From assembly GCA_052387955.1 (NCBI GenBank), contig JBQTIQ010000018.1, forward strand, positions 11,660 to 75,659: a DNA stretch of 64,000 nt, given 5' to 3'. The notes under the pieces are model-generated. The model was given only the letters and a program-made list of their open reading frames with translations, did not search any database and was not told the DNA's origin. The stretch comes from JBQTIQ01 sp052387955 (GTDB taxonomy: Bacteria; Actinomycetota; Acidimicrobiia; Acidimicrobiales; JACDCH01). Every line of letters starts with the position of its first letter. The first letter of the stretch is position 1. The translations under genes were made by a program, and so were the position numbers. Below, piece after piece: positions 51,368-60,831 of this stretch.

Positions 51368-53911
51368 TCAGAGTCGGGGGTCGACCGGTTCGCTCTCCAG
51401 CGCCAGTACGCCGAAGGCGCACTCGTGAACGCGGTAGAGCGGCTCGCCGGCGACGAAGCGTTCGAGACCCTCGATGCCGAGCGCGAACTCGCGGAGGGCG
51501 AGCGACCGCTTGTGACCGAGGCGGCGCGAGCGAAGGCGCGCGAGGTTCTGCTCGGCGGTGTACTCCGGCCCGTAGATGATCCGGAGGTACTCGGGGCCGC
51601 GGCACTTGATGCCGGGCTGGGCCAGCCCCTTCGGGCCGCGGTGGATGACGTCGACGGGCTTGATGACCATGCCCTCCCCGCCTCGCCCCGTGAGGTCGTG
51701 CCACCAGGCTCAGTTGCTGCTGCCTCGCTGTCGGCGTCGTGGAGGTCGACGGCGATCGAGGCGGTGGCGCGGAAGGTGGAGGGGTCGATGTCGGCCAGTC
51801 GGGTCAGGGTGTCGAGATGCCACAGGTGATCGGTCAGCGCGTGCACCTTGCCTTCGCCGGCGAGGATCTGGAACGGGGCGAGGCGGAGGTCAGCCACTGA
51901 TTCGACGGGCCAGCAGTAGCGCCGGTAGGCGCCGACGAACTGGCGGGCCATGTCGCGGCGCGTCCCGGTGTTGGTCAGGAGGTCGTCAACGTCTGCACCA
52001 TGTCGGAGCGCCGCTTCGAGAACGGCCACCTCGGCGTCGAGACTCGCAGTCGCGGCCGCTCCGACCGACGCGTACTGGCGGCGGAGCAGCTCTTCGGCCT
52101 TGGCTGACCACGGGAGCAGCTCGGCGTCGAACACCAGCCAGTCGGTCTCCAGGGTGTCCCAGAGATCGATCGCGGTTGTCCCATCTCGGACCTTCGCAAG
52201 CAGCTCGACTTCCTGGTGCGCGTCGGTGAGGAACGGACGACCGGTGCGGGTGAGGATCGTCCCGGCAGCGTCGCTCCCGGGAACGCCGAACCGCTTCTCG
52301 GCCACGGACGGATCGCGGCAGACGAGCACGACGGCGCGCGAACCCATGTGCTTCTCCTCGCACACGACGCGCTCGACTCCATCGCGCCGGTACGAGGCGA
52401 ACGCATCGGCGGGATGCTCGAGCAGCCCCGGTTCGGTCGTTGTCGCGGTGGGTGCCATCGTCGGGGGCAGGTAGACGAGCCAGCGGGGGTCGGCGGCGAA
52501 GCGGCTCATCACTTCGAGCGCGGCGATGGCGTTCTCCTCGCCGATGGTGACGGTCTGGTTGAACCGCGTGTCGATGATCCGCTTGCCCATGACGTCGTCG
52601 AGGTCGAGATCGGTCGGTTCCCGGGTGACGTCCTCGATGACGGGGTTCTCGAGCGGACGAGCGGGTTCCCAGTACATGCGGGCGGCCGGCACCGAGACCA
52701 GGTCGCGCTCGGGGTAGCGGAGCGCGGTGAGCGAGCCGCCGAACACGCAGCCAGTATCGATGCAGATCGTCCGGTTCAGCCAGGTGGCCTCGGGCACCGG
52801 GGTGTGGCCATAGACGACCATGGCCTCGCCCCGGTAGTCCTCGGCCCACGGGTAGCGGACCGGGAGGCCGTACTCGTCGACCTCACCGGTGGTGTCGCCG
52901 TACAGGGCGAACGAGCGCACGGCACCAAAAGCGCGGCCGTGCATGTCAGCACGAAGCCCGGCGTGGGCAACAACGAGCTTGCCGTCGTCGAGGACGAGGT
53001 GACTGACGAGGCCGTCGATGAACTCGATGACCTGCGCGGTGAACTCGGGTGGTTCGGCCGCGAGCTGCTCGAGCGACTCGGCGAGACCGTGGCTTACGGT
53101 GACATTGCGGCCCTGCAGGGCGCGCTGAAGCTTGCTCTCGTGGTTGCCTGGGATGCACAGCGCATCGCCCCGGCGACCATGCCCATGGCAAGGCGCAGTA
53201 CGGCAGGCGTGGCCGGTCCTCGGTCGACGAGGTCACCGACGAAGAACGCCCGACGGCCATCGGGATGGTGCGCGCTCGTACCGGCGGTGTCGACCTCGTA
53301 GCCGAGCGTGGTCAGCAGAGAGACGAGCTCGTCGAAACAGCCGTGAACGTCGCCGATGATGTCGAACGGGCCGTGGTCGTTGCGGCGGTCGTTCCACAGC
53401 GGCTGGCGCTCGAGCGTCGCGGCGTCGATCCCATCGACGCCCTCGAGGTTCCACACCCGGTGGAAGCCCTCGCGCCGGAGTCCCTTCATCGAACGGCGGA
53501 GCTGGCCCCGCTGGTTGCGCAGGACGTGCTTGCCGAAGTTGCGGTCGGGCCGCGTCGCGTTGCGCTCGGCGCAGACCTCCTCGGGCCACGTGGAGAACGA
53601 TCGCGACAGCGAGGGTGTGGTGGCTCCTTGGCCAGCGCGACGAGCGCCTTGCGCGCTTCGGGCTGCACGTTGGTGGCGTCGATGACGGTGAGCTTCCCGG
53701 CCTCGAGGCGTCTGGCGGCGATGAAGTGCAGTACCTCGAACGCGGCGTTGGTCGCAGCCTGGTCGTTCTCGTCATCGGATACCAGGCCGCGGCAGAAGTC
53801 CGAGGAGATGACTTCGGTCGGGAGGAAGTGGCGTGCCGCGAAGGTGGACTTGCCGGATCCGGAGAGACCGACGAGGGCGATGAGGGAGACCTCGGGGATG
53901 GCGATCTTCAT
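51368..53911 (-). pseudogene. Polynucleotide kinase-phosphatase (Pnkp), interrupted by four frameshifts
   Basis: Read in pieces, this is a complete ~850-residue Pnkp. The kinase has P-loop GLSGSGKSTFAARHF. The metallophosphatase has GDVHGCFDEL, GDLVDRGP and GNHESKL. The adenylyltransferase has lysine motif EEKHMGSRAV and a C-terminal end VIKPVDVIHRGPKG. Single-base shifts occur at about 53623 (extra C before HHTLAVAIVL), 53595 (extra G before PEEVCAERN), 53160 (one base missing before GDALCIPGNHE) and 51707 (one base missing before WWHDLTG). All domains and catalytic motifs are otherwise well conserved. The indels lie in short C/G runs, so assembly error is as likely as real decay. The ATG overlaps the hen1 stop (ATGA). 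Confidence 0.85.
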
Positions 53912-55308
53912 CGGTGGAACACCGCCATCTGGGTGGGACTGCCGACCTCTGGGTCGTCGGGGCCGATGCCGGAGAGCTCGACGGTGTAGCCGTGGCGTCC
54001 GGCCACGGCGCTGGTCCAGTTGGCGAACTCGGCCCGAGCCCACTCGAAGCGGTGGTCGCGGTGACGAAGGACGCCGGCGGGCATGGTCTCGAACCGCGGG
54101 TTGTACTCGATGTTGGGCGTCGTGACGATGACGGCCTTCGGGTGGGCGAACGCGAACAGGGCACGCTCGAATGCCCCGAGTCGAGGCGGGTCGAGGTGCT
54201 CGACGACCTCGATGACGGTGGCGATGTCGTAGCCCTGGAGGCGGCGGTCGCGGTAGGTGAGCGCGCCCTGTGCGAGCTCGACTCGCTCACGCTGGCAGGG
54301 TGCCATCGTGTCGAGGTGCAGACGGCGGGCGGCGCGCTCGAGGCTGCGGTACGAGACGTCGATGCCGAGCACCTTCTCCGCCTTAGTGTCGCGCAGGATG
54401 CGCTGCAGCAGTCGGCCCTCACCGCAGCCGAGGTCGACGACTCGTGCGCCGCCGAGTGACGTGATGGCACCCATGACCGCGGCGAGCCGCTGATCGCTGA
54501 GGCTGAGTGGCTTCTCGACCTGCGCCTCTTCTTCGTCCCGCTCGCTCGCGGTGTCCTCGGCATCGTCCGGCTCGTCGGCCAGCAGCCGTTCCAGAGCGTC
54601 GGTGGTGAGGCGCCGGTCGTGCCGGAGGTAGCGGCGAGCGATCAGCTCGCGGTCAGGGTGGGCGGCCAGCCACCCACCGCCGCGGCGGAGGAGCTCGTCG
54701 ATCTCGTCGGCGCCGACCCAGTAGTGCTTGTCGTCATCGAGAACCGGCAGCAGCACGAAGAGGTGCTCGAGCAGATCGCGAAGACGCGCCGTGCCCCTCA
54801 GCTCGAGATCGAAGTAGCGCCTGTCGCCCCACGCCGGGAACGTGGGATCGAGAGGTAGGGCGTTGGCATGCAGCTCGTAACCGAGCGGCTCGAACAGTCG
54901 ACGCAGGATCGGCTCACCGCCTCGGCACGGGACAACGGGCAGGTGGGCCTCGAGCGGGATGGGCGTCTCGGCGAGGTCCGGCCGCTCCTTGCTGCGTCCC
55001 GACATAGCGGTGCCGAAGAGCTTGTTCATCGCCGCCGACAGGAACGACGAAGCCGCGTACGGGCGGTCGTTCACGTACTGGGCGAGGGAGAGCTCGTTGC
55101 CCTTCGGGCCTTCGCGGTCCCGGACCAGACCAATGGGGTCGATCTCGACCAGCAAGGCCGCCGTGCACCGCGCTGCCGTCGCTTCCGGATAGACGACTCG
55201 AGCCGTGCCGAAGGACAGCTCAGCAGCGTGTACGCGCTCCGGGTTCTTGTGCAGCAGGAAGCCCAGATCCGTCGCCGGTTCGTGAGTTGTCGAGATGGTG
55301 AGGAGCAT
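53908..55308 (-). CDS. hen1: 3'-terminal RNA ribose 2'-O-methyltransferase Hen1
   Basis: A 466-residue bacterial Hen1. The N-terminal ligase-activating domain (~1-240) includes DLGFLLHKNPERVH and LAQYVNDRPYAASSFLS. The C-terminal methyltransferase (~265-466) has VVDLGCGEGRLLQRIL and the metal-dependent motif VIEVVEHLDPPRL with the ExxEH residues, then TTPNIEYNP. It methylates the 2'-OH at the 3' end of cleaved RNA before Pnkp reseals it, so repaired tRNA is protected from a second cut by ribotoxins. ATG 55308 gives the family start MLLTISTTHEPATDLGFLL. It is upstream of and overlaps pnkp; the pair forms a known RNA-repair cassette. Confidence 0.95.
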   Translation of the reverse strand: MLLTISTTHEPATDLGFLLHKNPERVHAAELSFGTARVVYPEATAARCTAALLVEIDPIGLVRDREGPKGNELSLAQYVNDRPYAASSFLSAAMNKLFGTAMSGRSKERPDLAETPIPLEAHLPVVPCRGGEPILRRLFEPLGYELHANALPLDPTFPAWGDRRYFDLELRGTARLRDLLEHLFVLLPVLDDDKHYWVGADEIDELLRRGGGWLAAHPDRELIARRYLRHDRRLTTDALERLLADEPDDAEDTASERDEEEAQVEKPLSLSDQRLAAVMGAITSLGGARVVDLGCGEGRLLQRILRDTKAEKVLGIDVSYRSLERAARRLHLDTMAPCQRERVELAQGALTYRDRRLQGYDIATVIEVVEHLDPPRLGAFERALFAFAHPKAVIVTTPNIEYNPRFETMPAGVLRHRDHRFEWARAEFANWTSAVAGRHGYTVELSGIGPDDPEVGSPTQMAVFHR

Positions 55309-55380
55309 CGAGATCGCCTGGGAGGTGGACAGACGATGATGACGGACTCCCGACCGCCACGCCATCGCAATCGATCGGCA

Positions 55381-55543
55381 GCGTGCGAGCCCCGTTCGGC
55401 CCGAGAAGGCGGCTCATGCCGACGCCCGCGAGGAACCCGGCGATCTCCTCGTGGGCCGAGTAGGCGCCGTGGAGCGCAACGACAGGCGTGCCCGACCCAC
55501 GGTCCTCGTAGTGGACTCTGACCTGGTTGATCATCACCGTCAT
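55381..55543 (-). pseudogene. Alpha/beta-hydrolase N-terminal fragment
   Basis: From ATG 55543 the minus strand reads MTVMINQVRVHYEDRGSGTP and VVALHGAYSAHEEIAGFL, the first strands and oxyanion loop (HGAYS) of an alpha/beta-hydrolase. After ~35 residues the family pattern is lost and no nucleophile-elbow serine or catalytic histidine follows. It lies directly upstream of hen1 on the same strand and may be a truncated gene left by a rearrangement. Confidence 0.5.
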
Positions 55544-55640
55544 CGATCCCGACGAAGGTACCGCGCCGGACTCGTCGGCCTCCGGCCGATGCACCCTCCG
55601 GTGGGCGGCCACGCCGGGGACGCCGCCTAGGCTCGCCGAT

Positions 55641-56891
55641 GTGCCCGAGCCGTCCCCGCTGCCTGCCGACGCGTCCGCCGCCGCGGAGGGCGACGGCGGC
55701 GGGAGCGAGCCCGCACTGGCCGCCGTCGAGGCGGCGCCGCCGGTCGAGCGCCTGCCCGTCGGAGCGGAGTTCCCGGCGGCGGCGTGGACGTCGTTCGACC
55801 GCTACTCCCGCTACGCCGCTATCGCCCGGGCGGTGCGGGCCAACCTCGGCCCGGGCCGCCACCGGGTGCTCGACGTCGGCGACAGCTCCGGGTACCTGGC
55901 CATCTTCGATCCCGGCCTCGAGCCGGTGTGCGCCGACCTGGTCATCGCCGACGAGCCGTTGCCGGGGAACGTGCGGGTCAACGCCGACGGCGCCTTCCTT
56001 CCCTTCCCGGGGGGCTCTTTCGATGCCGTCGTCAGCAGCGATGCCCTCGAGCACGTCCCTGCCGGTCTGCGGGCCGCCTTCCTGGCCGAACTGTGCCGGG
56101 TGACCACCGACCTGGTGGTGGTCGCCGCACCGTTCGCCACCGCCGGCGTGGAGGGGGCCGAAGCTCTGGCCCGGCGGTTCGTCACCATCGCCACCGGCGA
56201 GCCCCAGGACCAGCTCGAGGAGCACCACGAACGAGGCCTGCCCCGGGTCGACGACACCGTCGGCGCCATCGAACGAGCGGGGCTGTCGGTACGGGTACGA
56301 GGCAACGGCAACCTCCACGACTGGCTGCTGCTGATGCTGCTCAAGCACCAGATCGCGGCCCGCCCCGCCATCAGCCCCCTCGACCCCGGCTACGACGTCG
56401 CCTACAACCTCGCCCTGTCAGGGCGCAACGAGGTCGGGCCGTTCTACCGCCACGTCGTGGTCGGCCGGCGCCGCGGCGCCCCCGGGTTCGGGGCCCAGCC
56501 CCCCGCCCTCGACGCCAGCCCCGCCGACGCCGTACCCCTCATCGGGGCCTGGCTGTCGGCGACGGTGGCCGAAGCCACCCGTCAGGACATCGCCACCCTG
56601 TTGTCCGCCCTCTCCGAGCGCCAGGCCGCGCTCGAGCACTTCGCCCAGGGCCTGGCCGACGGCCTCAACGCGGTGATCGCCAGCCAGGACGCGGCAGCCA
56701 CCGCCAACGCCGCCCAGCACACCGTCACCCAACGCTCCCTCGTCGACGTCGCCGGCCTGGTGTCCGACCTCGGTGTGCGGGTCGCCGACGTGCGAGCCGC
56801 GGTCGACAACGTCTTCCGTCTCATCCGCCACCCCCTTCGGGCCGCCACCGAAAAGGTCCGCCGCTCCAGCCGCCCCGAAGACCCCTCCTGA
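55641..56891 (+). CDS. Methyltransferase with C-terminal coiled-coil region
   Basis: A 416-residue protein. After a disordered Ala/Pro/Glu start, a class I methyltransferase-like domain spans ~55-270: RHRVLDVGDSSGYLAIF as motif I, FPGGSFDAVVSSDALEHV as the acidic motif, then VVVAAPFAT. The glycine-rich loop reads DVGDSSG rather than DxGxGxG, so cofactor binding should be verified. The last ~130 residues are helical and rich in alanine and glutamine (QAALEHFAQGLADGLNAVI) and end near a basic RHPLRAATEKVRR. It neighbours the GT2 gene of the second glycan cluster, so a sugar or lipid substrate is possible. GTG 55641 is chosen as the start. Confidence 0.75.
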   Translation: MPEPSPLPADASAAAEGDGGGSEPALAAVEAAPPVERLPVGAEFPAAAWTSFDRYSRYAAIARAVRANLGPGRHRVLDVGDSSGYLAIFDPGLEPVCADLVIADEPLPGNVRVNADGAFLPFPGGSFDAVVSSDALEHVPAGLRAAFLAELCRVTTDLVVVAAPFATAGVEGAEALARRFVTIATGEPQDQLEEHHERGLPRVDDTVGAIERAGLSVRVRGNGNLHDWLLLMLLKHQIAARPAISPLDPGYDVAYNLALSGRNEVGPFYRHVVVGRRRGAPGFGAQPPALDASPADAVPLIGAWLSATVAEATRQDIATLLSALSERQAALEHFAQGLADGLNAVIASQDAAATANAAQHTVTQRSLVDVAGLVSDLGVRVADVRAAVDNVFRLIRHPLRAATEKVRRSSRPEDPS

Positions 56892-56946
56892 CCCTCTCGC
56901 CGGCGGGCACCATCGGAACTCGCCTGAACACAGCGAGCGCGAAGAC

Positions 56947-57879
56947 TTAGTCGTATTCGGCGGGGTCGACCTCGTTGCGGGGCTTGCTGAGGCGGACGAT
57001 GAGGTCGGCGAGCAGGCCGATCACCAGCAACTGGAAGGCGGCGAAGAAGAGCAGCAGGGTGTTGAGGCCGGGACGGAACCCCTTGGTGGCGAAGTCGTAG
57101 ATCAGCTTCACCCCGCCGACCAGCAACAGGAAGTTGGCTACCGGGAGGAAGACCCGCAGCGGGTGGTACGAGAGCACCATCCGTACGACCTGGGTCAGGT
57201 AGCGCTTGGTGTCGGTCCACCAATGGAACTTCGAGGTACCGGCCCGGGGGGCGTAGTCGATGGGGACGTACTTGAGCGAGTAGCCGTTGGCCAGGAAGCT
57301 CATGGTCAGGGTGGTGACGCACGAGAACCCCGTCGGCAGCAGGTGCAGGTACTGGCGCCCCACGTCGGCCCGGAACGCCCGCAGCCCCGAGTTGAGGTCG
57401 GGGATTGGCTGTTCGACGAGGAAGCTGGCCAGCTTGCGGATGAGGAACTTGGCCGGCACCCGTAGCACCTTGACCGTGCCCTGCTCGGAGGTGCGGGCGC
57501 CGACCACCTGGTCGTAGCCCTCGAGCTCCTTCACCAGTTCGGGGATGCGCTCGTTGGGATAGGTCAGGTCGGCGTCGGTCCACACGATGACCCGGCCCCG
57601 TGCGGCGCGGGTGCCGGCTTTGCGGGCCGAGCCCGATCCCCGGTTGCGGGCGAAGCGCATGAGCCGGATGCCCTCGACGTGGCGGAGCTGCTCGGTGGAC
57701 CCGTCGGTCGACCCATCGTCGACCACCACGATTTCGTACGTATAGGGCGAGGCGTCGAGCGCGGCGCCGATGCGCTCGATCTCGGTGAGCACGTGCCCCG
57801 CCTCGTTGTACACGGGCAGGATCACCGACACGTCCACGGCGTCGTCGGTTGCCGCGCTGACCTGGGGGGGCTGGGCCAC
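56947..57879 (-). CDS. Family 2 glycosyltransferase with membrane tail (polyprenyl-phosphate type)
   Basis: A 310-residue GT2 of the DPM1/GtrB-like group. Motifs are VSVILPVYNEAGHVLTEI, EIVVVDDGSTDGSTE, the DxD motif in VIVWTDADLTYP and the acceptor-loop GTSKFHWW. Two C-terminal transmembrane helices (VFLPVANFLLLVGGVKLIYD and TLLLFFAAFQLLVIGLLADL) anchor it. Such enzymes load a sugar onto polyprenyl phosphate at the inner membrane face for use outside the cell. It is convergent to the preceding methyltransferase and divergent from the GT4 gene. Confidence 0.9.
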   Translation of the reverse strand: MAQPPQVSAATDDAVDVSVILPVYNEAGHVLTEIERIGAALDASPYTYEIVVVDDGSTDGSTEQLRHVEGIRLMRFARNRGSGSARKAGTRAARGRVIVWTDADLTYPNERIPELVKELEGYDQVVGARTSEQGTVKVLRVPAKFLIRKLASFLVEQPIPDLNSGLRAFRADVGRQYLHLLPTGFSCVTTLTMSFLANGYSLKYVPIDYAPRAGTSKFHWWTDTKRYLTQVVRMVLSYHPLRVFLPVANFLLLVGGVKLIYDFATKGFRPGLNTLLLFFAAFQLLVIGLLADLIVRLSKPRNEVDPAEYD

Positions 57880-57936
57880 GGGCCGCCGATGCTACCGGCC
57901 CGGGCCGAGGCGCCCGGCCCGGCCCCCACCCCGGTC

Positions 57937-58148
57937 GTTCGGCAGTCGATGCGGTGCGGCCCGGCGCGCCCGCCGAGTGGCGCCCGCGAGGCCGTCGGTT
58001 GGGCCGGCTGGGTTCGCGGCGCCCGCCCCCCGCCGCCGCTCCGCCGTTCGGCAGTCGATGCCGTGGGGCCTGGAGCGCCCGCCGGGGTGGCTCCCGGCGA
58101 CGCCGTCGGGTCGGGCCGGCAGGGTTCGCGGCACCGCCAGCGGTGACC
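57937..58148. repeat. Imperfect 109-bp tandem duplication
   Basis: GTTCGGCAGTCGATG occurs at 57937 and again at 58046. The following ~95 bp also match in parallel (GCCGTCGGKTYGGGCCGGC, then AGGGTTCGCGGC or TGGGTTCGCGGC). The duplication fills the gap between the divergent GT2 and GT4 genes and ends at the GT4 start. It shows no coding signal of its own. Confidence 0.65.
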
Positions 58149-58152
58149 GTTA

Positions 58153-59319
58153 GTGTCGCCGGCCGTGGTGTTCCGAGTCCTGCACGTATCGGCGTCGTTC
58201 CCCCGCCGCCCCGACGACGCCGTAGCGCCCTTCCTGTTGGACCTCGTGGCCGGTCAGCGGGCTGCCGGTTGGGACGCGGCAGTGGTCGCCGTCCACGACG
58301 CCGGCCTCCCCCTGCGCCACGAGGTCGCCGGCGTGCCCGTGCGCCGCGTCCGTTACGGTCCGGCCCGAGCCGAGGTCCTCGCCTACCGGGGCGGCGGTCA
58401 TGGGCGGCTCCGGTCGCCAGCCCACGCGTTGTTGTTGCCGGGGTTGGCGGCGGCGTTGGCGGCCGCCGTCGCCAGCGAGGTGCGCCGGTGGCGGCCCGAC
58501 GTCGTCCACGCCCACTTCCTGCTCCCCGGCGGACTGGCCGCCGCTCTGTTGCGCAGGAGCGGTCGGCCCCGGGTGGTGGTCACCCTGCACGGGACCGACG
58601 TGGCCCTTGCCGCCGGCCGGGCCCGGCCTCTGGCCCGCACGGTGGCCGGCCGGGCCGACGCCGTCCTGGCCGTGAGCGCGCCCCTGGCCCGCCAGGCCGA
58701 GGACATCCTCGGCCTGAGCACCGGCGCGGTGGGCGTTGCCCGGCTCCCCCTGCCCGCCGGGCTGGTGCCGGCGCCGCTGCCGGCGGGCCCGCTCCGGCTG
58801 TTGGCGGCGGGACGGGCCTCGACCGAGAAGGGCTTCGACGTCCTGGTGGCTGCACTGGCACTGCCGGAGGCGTCGGCGTGGTCGGCCACCCTCGTCACCG
58901 AAGGCCCTGAACGGCCGGCGCTGGAGAAGCAGGCGGCGAGCCTCGGCCTGGGCGACCGGCTCCGGTTCGAGCCGCTGGTGCCCCGGGCCGCGCTCCACGA
59001 CATGGTCCGGGCGCACTCGGCGGTGGTCGTCCCCAGCCGGTCCGAAGGCCTGGGCATGATGGCGTTGGAGGCGCTGGCGTTGGGCCGCCCGGTGGTGGCC
59101 AGCTCGGTGGGCGGCCTGCCCGAGGTCGTAGAGGACGGCGTCGACGGCGTCCTCGTCCCCGCCGACGACCCGCTGGCGCTGGCTCGCGCCCTCGCCGGCC
59201 TGCGGCTGGTGGCGCCCACCGGGGCGGCGGCCGGACGGCACCGGGCCGAAGCGGTCGTCGCCGCCCACGCCGCCGCCTACGGCACCACCGTTCCCCATCC
59301 GGTCGAGACGGACCGGTGA
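58153..59319 (+). CDS. Family 4 glycosyltransferase
   Basis: A 388-residue GT-B enzyme. The N-terminal acceptor half starts VLHVSASFPRRPDD and contains VVHAHFLLPGGLAAA and VTLHGTDV. The C-terminal donor half has LLAAGRASTEKGFDVLV and the retaining GT4 signature SRSEGLGMMALEALALGRPVV, with the E(x7)E pattern. It uses a nucleotide sugar to extend a glycan or glycolipid. GTG 58153 is given as start; GTG 58165 or 58168, right before FRVLHV, would remove a four- or five-residue leader. Its stop overlaps the GTG of the following FAD enzyme by 4 bp. Confidence 0.9.
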   Translation: MSPAVVFRVLHVSASFPRRPDDAVAPFLLDLVAGQRAAGWDAAVVAVHDAGLPLRHEVAGVPVRRVRYGPARAEVLAYRGGGHGRLRSPAHALLLPGLAAALAAAVASEVRRWRPDVVHAHFLLPGGLAAALLRRSGRPRVVVTLHGTDVALAAGRARPLARTVAGRADAVLAVSAPLARQAEDILGLSTGAVGVARLPLPAGLVPAPLPAGPLRLLAAGRASTEKGFDVLVAALALPEASAWSATLVTEGPERPALEKQAASLGLGDRLRFEPLVPRAALHDMVRAHSAVVVPSRSEGLGMMALEALALGRPVVASSVGGLPEVVEDGVDGVLVPADDPLALARALAGLRLVAPTGAAAGRHRAEAVVAAHAAAYGTTVPHPVETDR

Positions 59320-60704
59320 GCTCCTCCTATGACGTCGCCGTGCTCGGCGCCGGGCCCGCCGGCCTCATGGCCGCCCGCCGCCTCGCCGTCAGCGGCCGCT
59401 CGGTCGTGGTCCTCGAGCGGGCCGGCGCCGTCGGGGGGATGGCCGGGTCCTTCGACGTGGCCGGCGTACGGGTCGATTTCGGCAGCCACCGCCTGCACCG
59501 GGTGCTGGAACCGTGGCTTGAAGCCGACCTGATGGCGCTGCTGGGCAACGACCTCCAACGGCGCGCCCGCAAGGGGAGGATCGCGCTGGCCGGGCGCTGG
59601 CTGGCGTTCCCGCTGCGCATCGGCGACCTGGCCCGGCACCTGCCCCGGCCATTGCTGGCCCGGATCGCCTTCGACACCGCCCTCGGCCCGCTGCGCAAGC
59701 CCGGGGGCGACGATGCCGGTTCGGTCATCGCCGCCCGCCTCGGCCCGACGGTGGCCAAGACCTTCTACACCCCGTACCTGACCAAGCTGTGGGACACCCC
59801 TCCCGAAGAGCTGTCCACCGAGCTGGCCGACCGGCGCGTGTCGGCCCGTAGCGGGGCATCGGTGGTCCGCAAGGCGCTGGCTACCCGCAAAGGCGAGGGC
59901 GGCGCCCAGTACCTGTACCCCCGACGGGGGTTCGGCCAGATCAGCGATGCCGTCGCTGACGCCGCCGTCGGCGCCGGCGCCGACATCCGCCTCGGTGCCA
60001 CCGTGACCGGCGCCCGCCTCCACCGCGACCGGTGCGAGGTCCTCACCCAGGAGGGCGGCACGCTGACCGCCGGGTCGGTGCTGTCCAGCATCCCGGTGCC
60101 GCTCCTGGCCCGGCTGGCGGGCGCGCCGGAGCCGGTGCTGGAGGCTGCCGGGCGGCTCCGGCACCGAGCCATGGTGTTGGCCTACCTGGTGTTCGCCACC
60201 GACCAGCTCACGCCGTTCGACGCCCACTACTTCCCCGAGCTGGCCACCCCGGTGAGCCGGCTGTCGGAGCCCAAGAACTTCCGGGCCGGCGGCGAAGATG
60301 CCTCCGGCGTCACCGTGGTGTGCGCCGAGCTGCCGTGCTGGGAGGGAGACGACACGTGGACCGCAACCCCCGCTGAGCTGGCCGAGCGGGTCATGGCGAC
60401 GCTGGAGCCGTTCGGTTTCGTCTTCCCGGCGCTACAGGCGGCCGAAGCCCGCCACATCCCGCGGTGCTACCCGGTCTACACCGGCCGCTACGCCGCCGAC
60501 CTCGACACCGTCGAGCAGTGGGCGGCCGGCCATGCCCGGCTGGTGACGTTCGGGCGCCAGGGGCTCTTCGCCCCCGACAACACCCATCACGCGTTGGCCA
60601 TGGGCGGGGAGGCAGCCGGCGCCCTACTCCCCGACGGCACCGTCGACCGCGCCCGCTGGGACCGCGCCCGCCGGTCGTTCCGCGCCAACGTCGTCGAGGA
60701 CTGA
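59316..60704 (+). CDS. FAD-dependent amine-oxidase/protoporphyrinogen-oxidase-like protein
   Basis: A 462-residue flavoprotein. The N-terminal Rossmann motif is VAVLGAGPAGLMAARRLA, followed by VVVLERAGAVGGMAGSF with the second-strand glutamate. It continues with VDFGSHRLHRV and a C-terminal FAD contact GRQGLFAPDNTHHALAMGGEA. The overall layout is that of the NAD(P)-binding-8/amine oxidase family (PF13450/PF01593), which includes protoporphyrinogen oxidase and UDP-galactopyranose-mutase-like proteins in glycan clusters. Being coupled to a GT4 gene favours a role in sugar or lipid-carrier modification over haem synthesis. Confidence 0.82.
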   Translation: MSSSYDVAVLGAGPAGLMAARRLAVSGRSVVVLERAGAVGGMAGSFDVAGVRVDFGSHRLHRVLEPWLEADLMALLGNDLQRRARKGRIALAGRWLAFPLRIGDLARHLPRPLLARIAFDTALGPLRKPGGDDAGSVIAARLGPTVAKTFYTPYLTKLWDTPPEELSTELADRRVSARSGASVVRKALATRKGEGGAQYLYPRRGFGQISDAVADAAVGAGADIRLGATVTGARLHRDRCEVLTQEGGTLTAGSVLSSIPVPLLARLAGAPEPVLEAAGRLRHRAMVLAYLVFATDQLTPFDAHYFPELATPVSRLSEPKNFRAGGEDASGVTVVCAELPCWEGDDTWTATPAELAERVMATLEPFGFVFPALQAAEARHIPRCYPVYTGRYAADLDTVEQWAAGHARLVTFGRQGLFAPDNTHHALAMGGEAAGALLPDGTVDRARWDRARRSFRANVVED

Positions 60705-60718
60705 GATGAGAGCGGGAC

Positions 60719-60790
60719 GAGCGCTTCAGGCTGACGGCGCCAGCGCCAGCTCGCCCGGCGGCGATGGGTGGGGCCGCAGCCCCACGGCGC
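60719..60790. repeat. Dispersed intergenic repeat, second copy
   Basis: GAGCGCTTC followed by CGCCAGCTCGCCCGGCGGCG and ATGGGTGGGGCCGCAGCCCC matches the block at about 24731-24799 upstream of rmlA. It is in the same orientation and again sits just before a gene (the flippase-like membrane protein at 60832). It lies in the 127-bp gap after the FAD enzyme. Confidence 0.65.
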
Positions 60791-60831
60791 CAACGAGCTG
60801 CGGGTGAGATCTCGCGTGGGCGCCGACGAAG

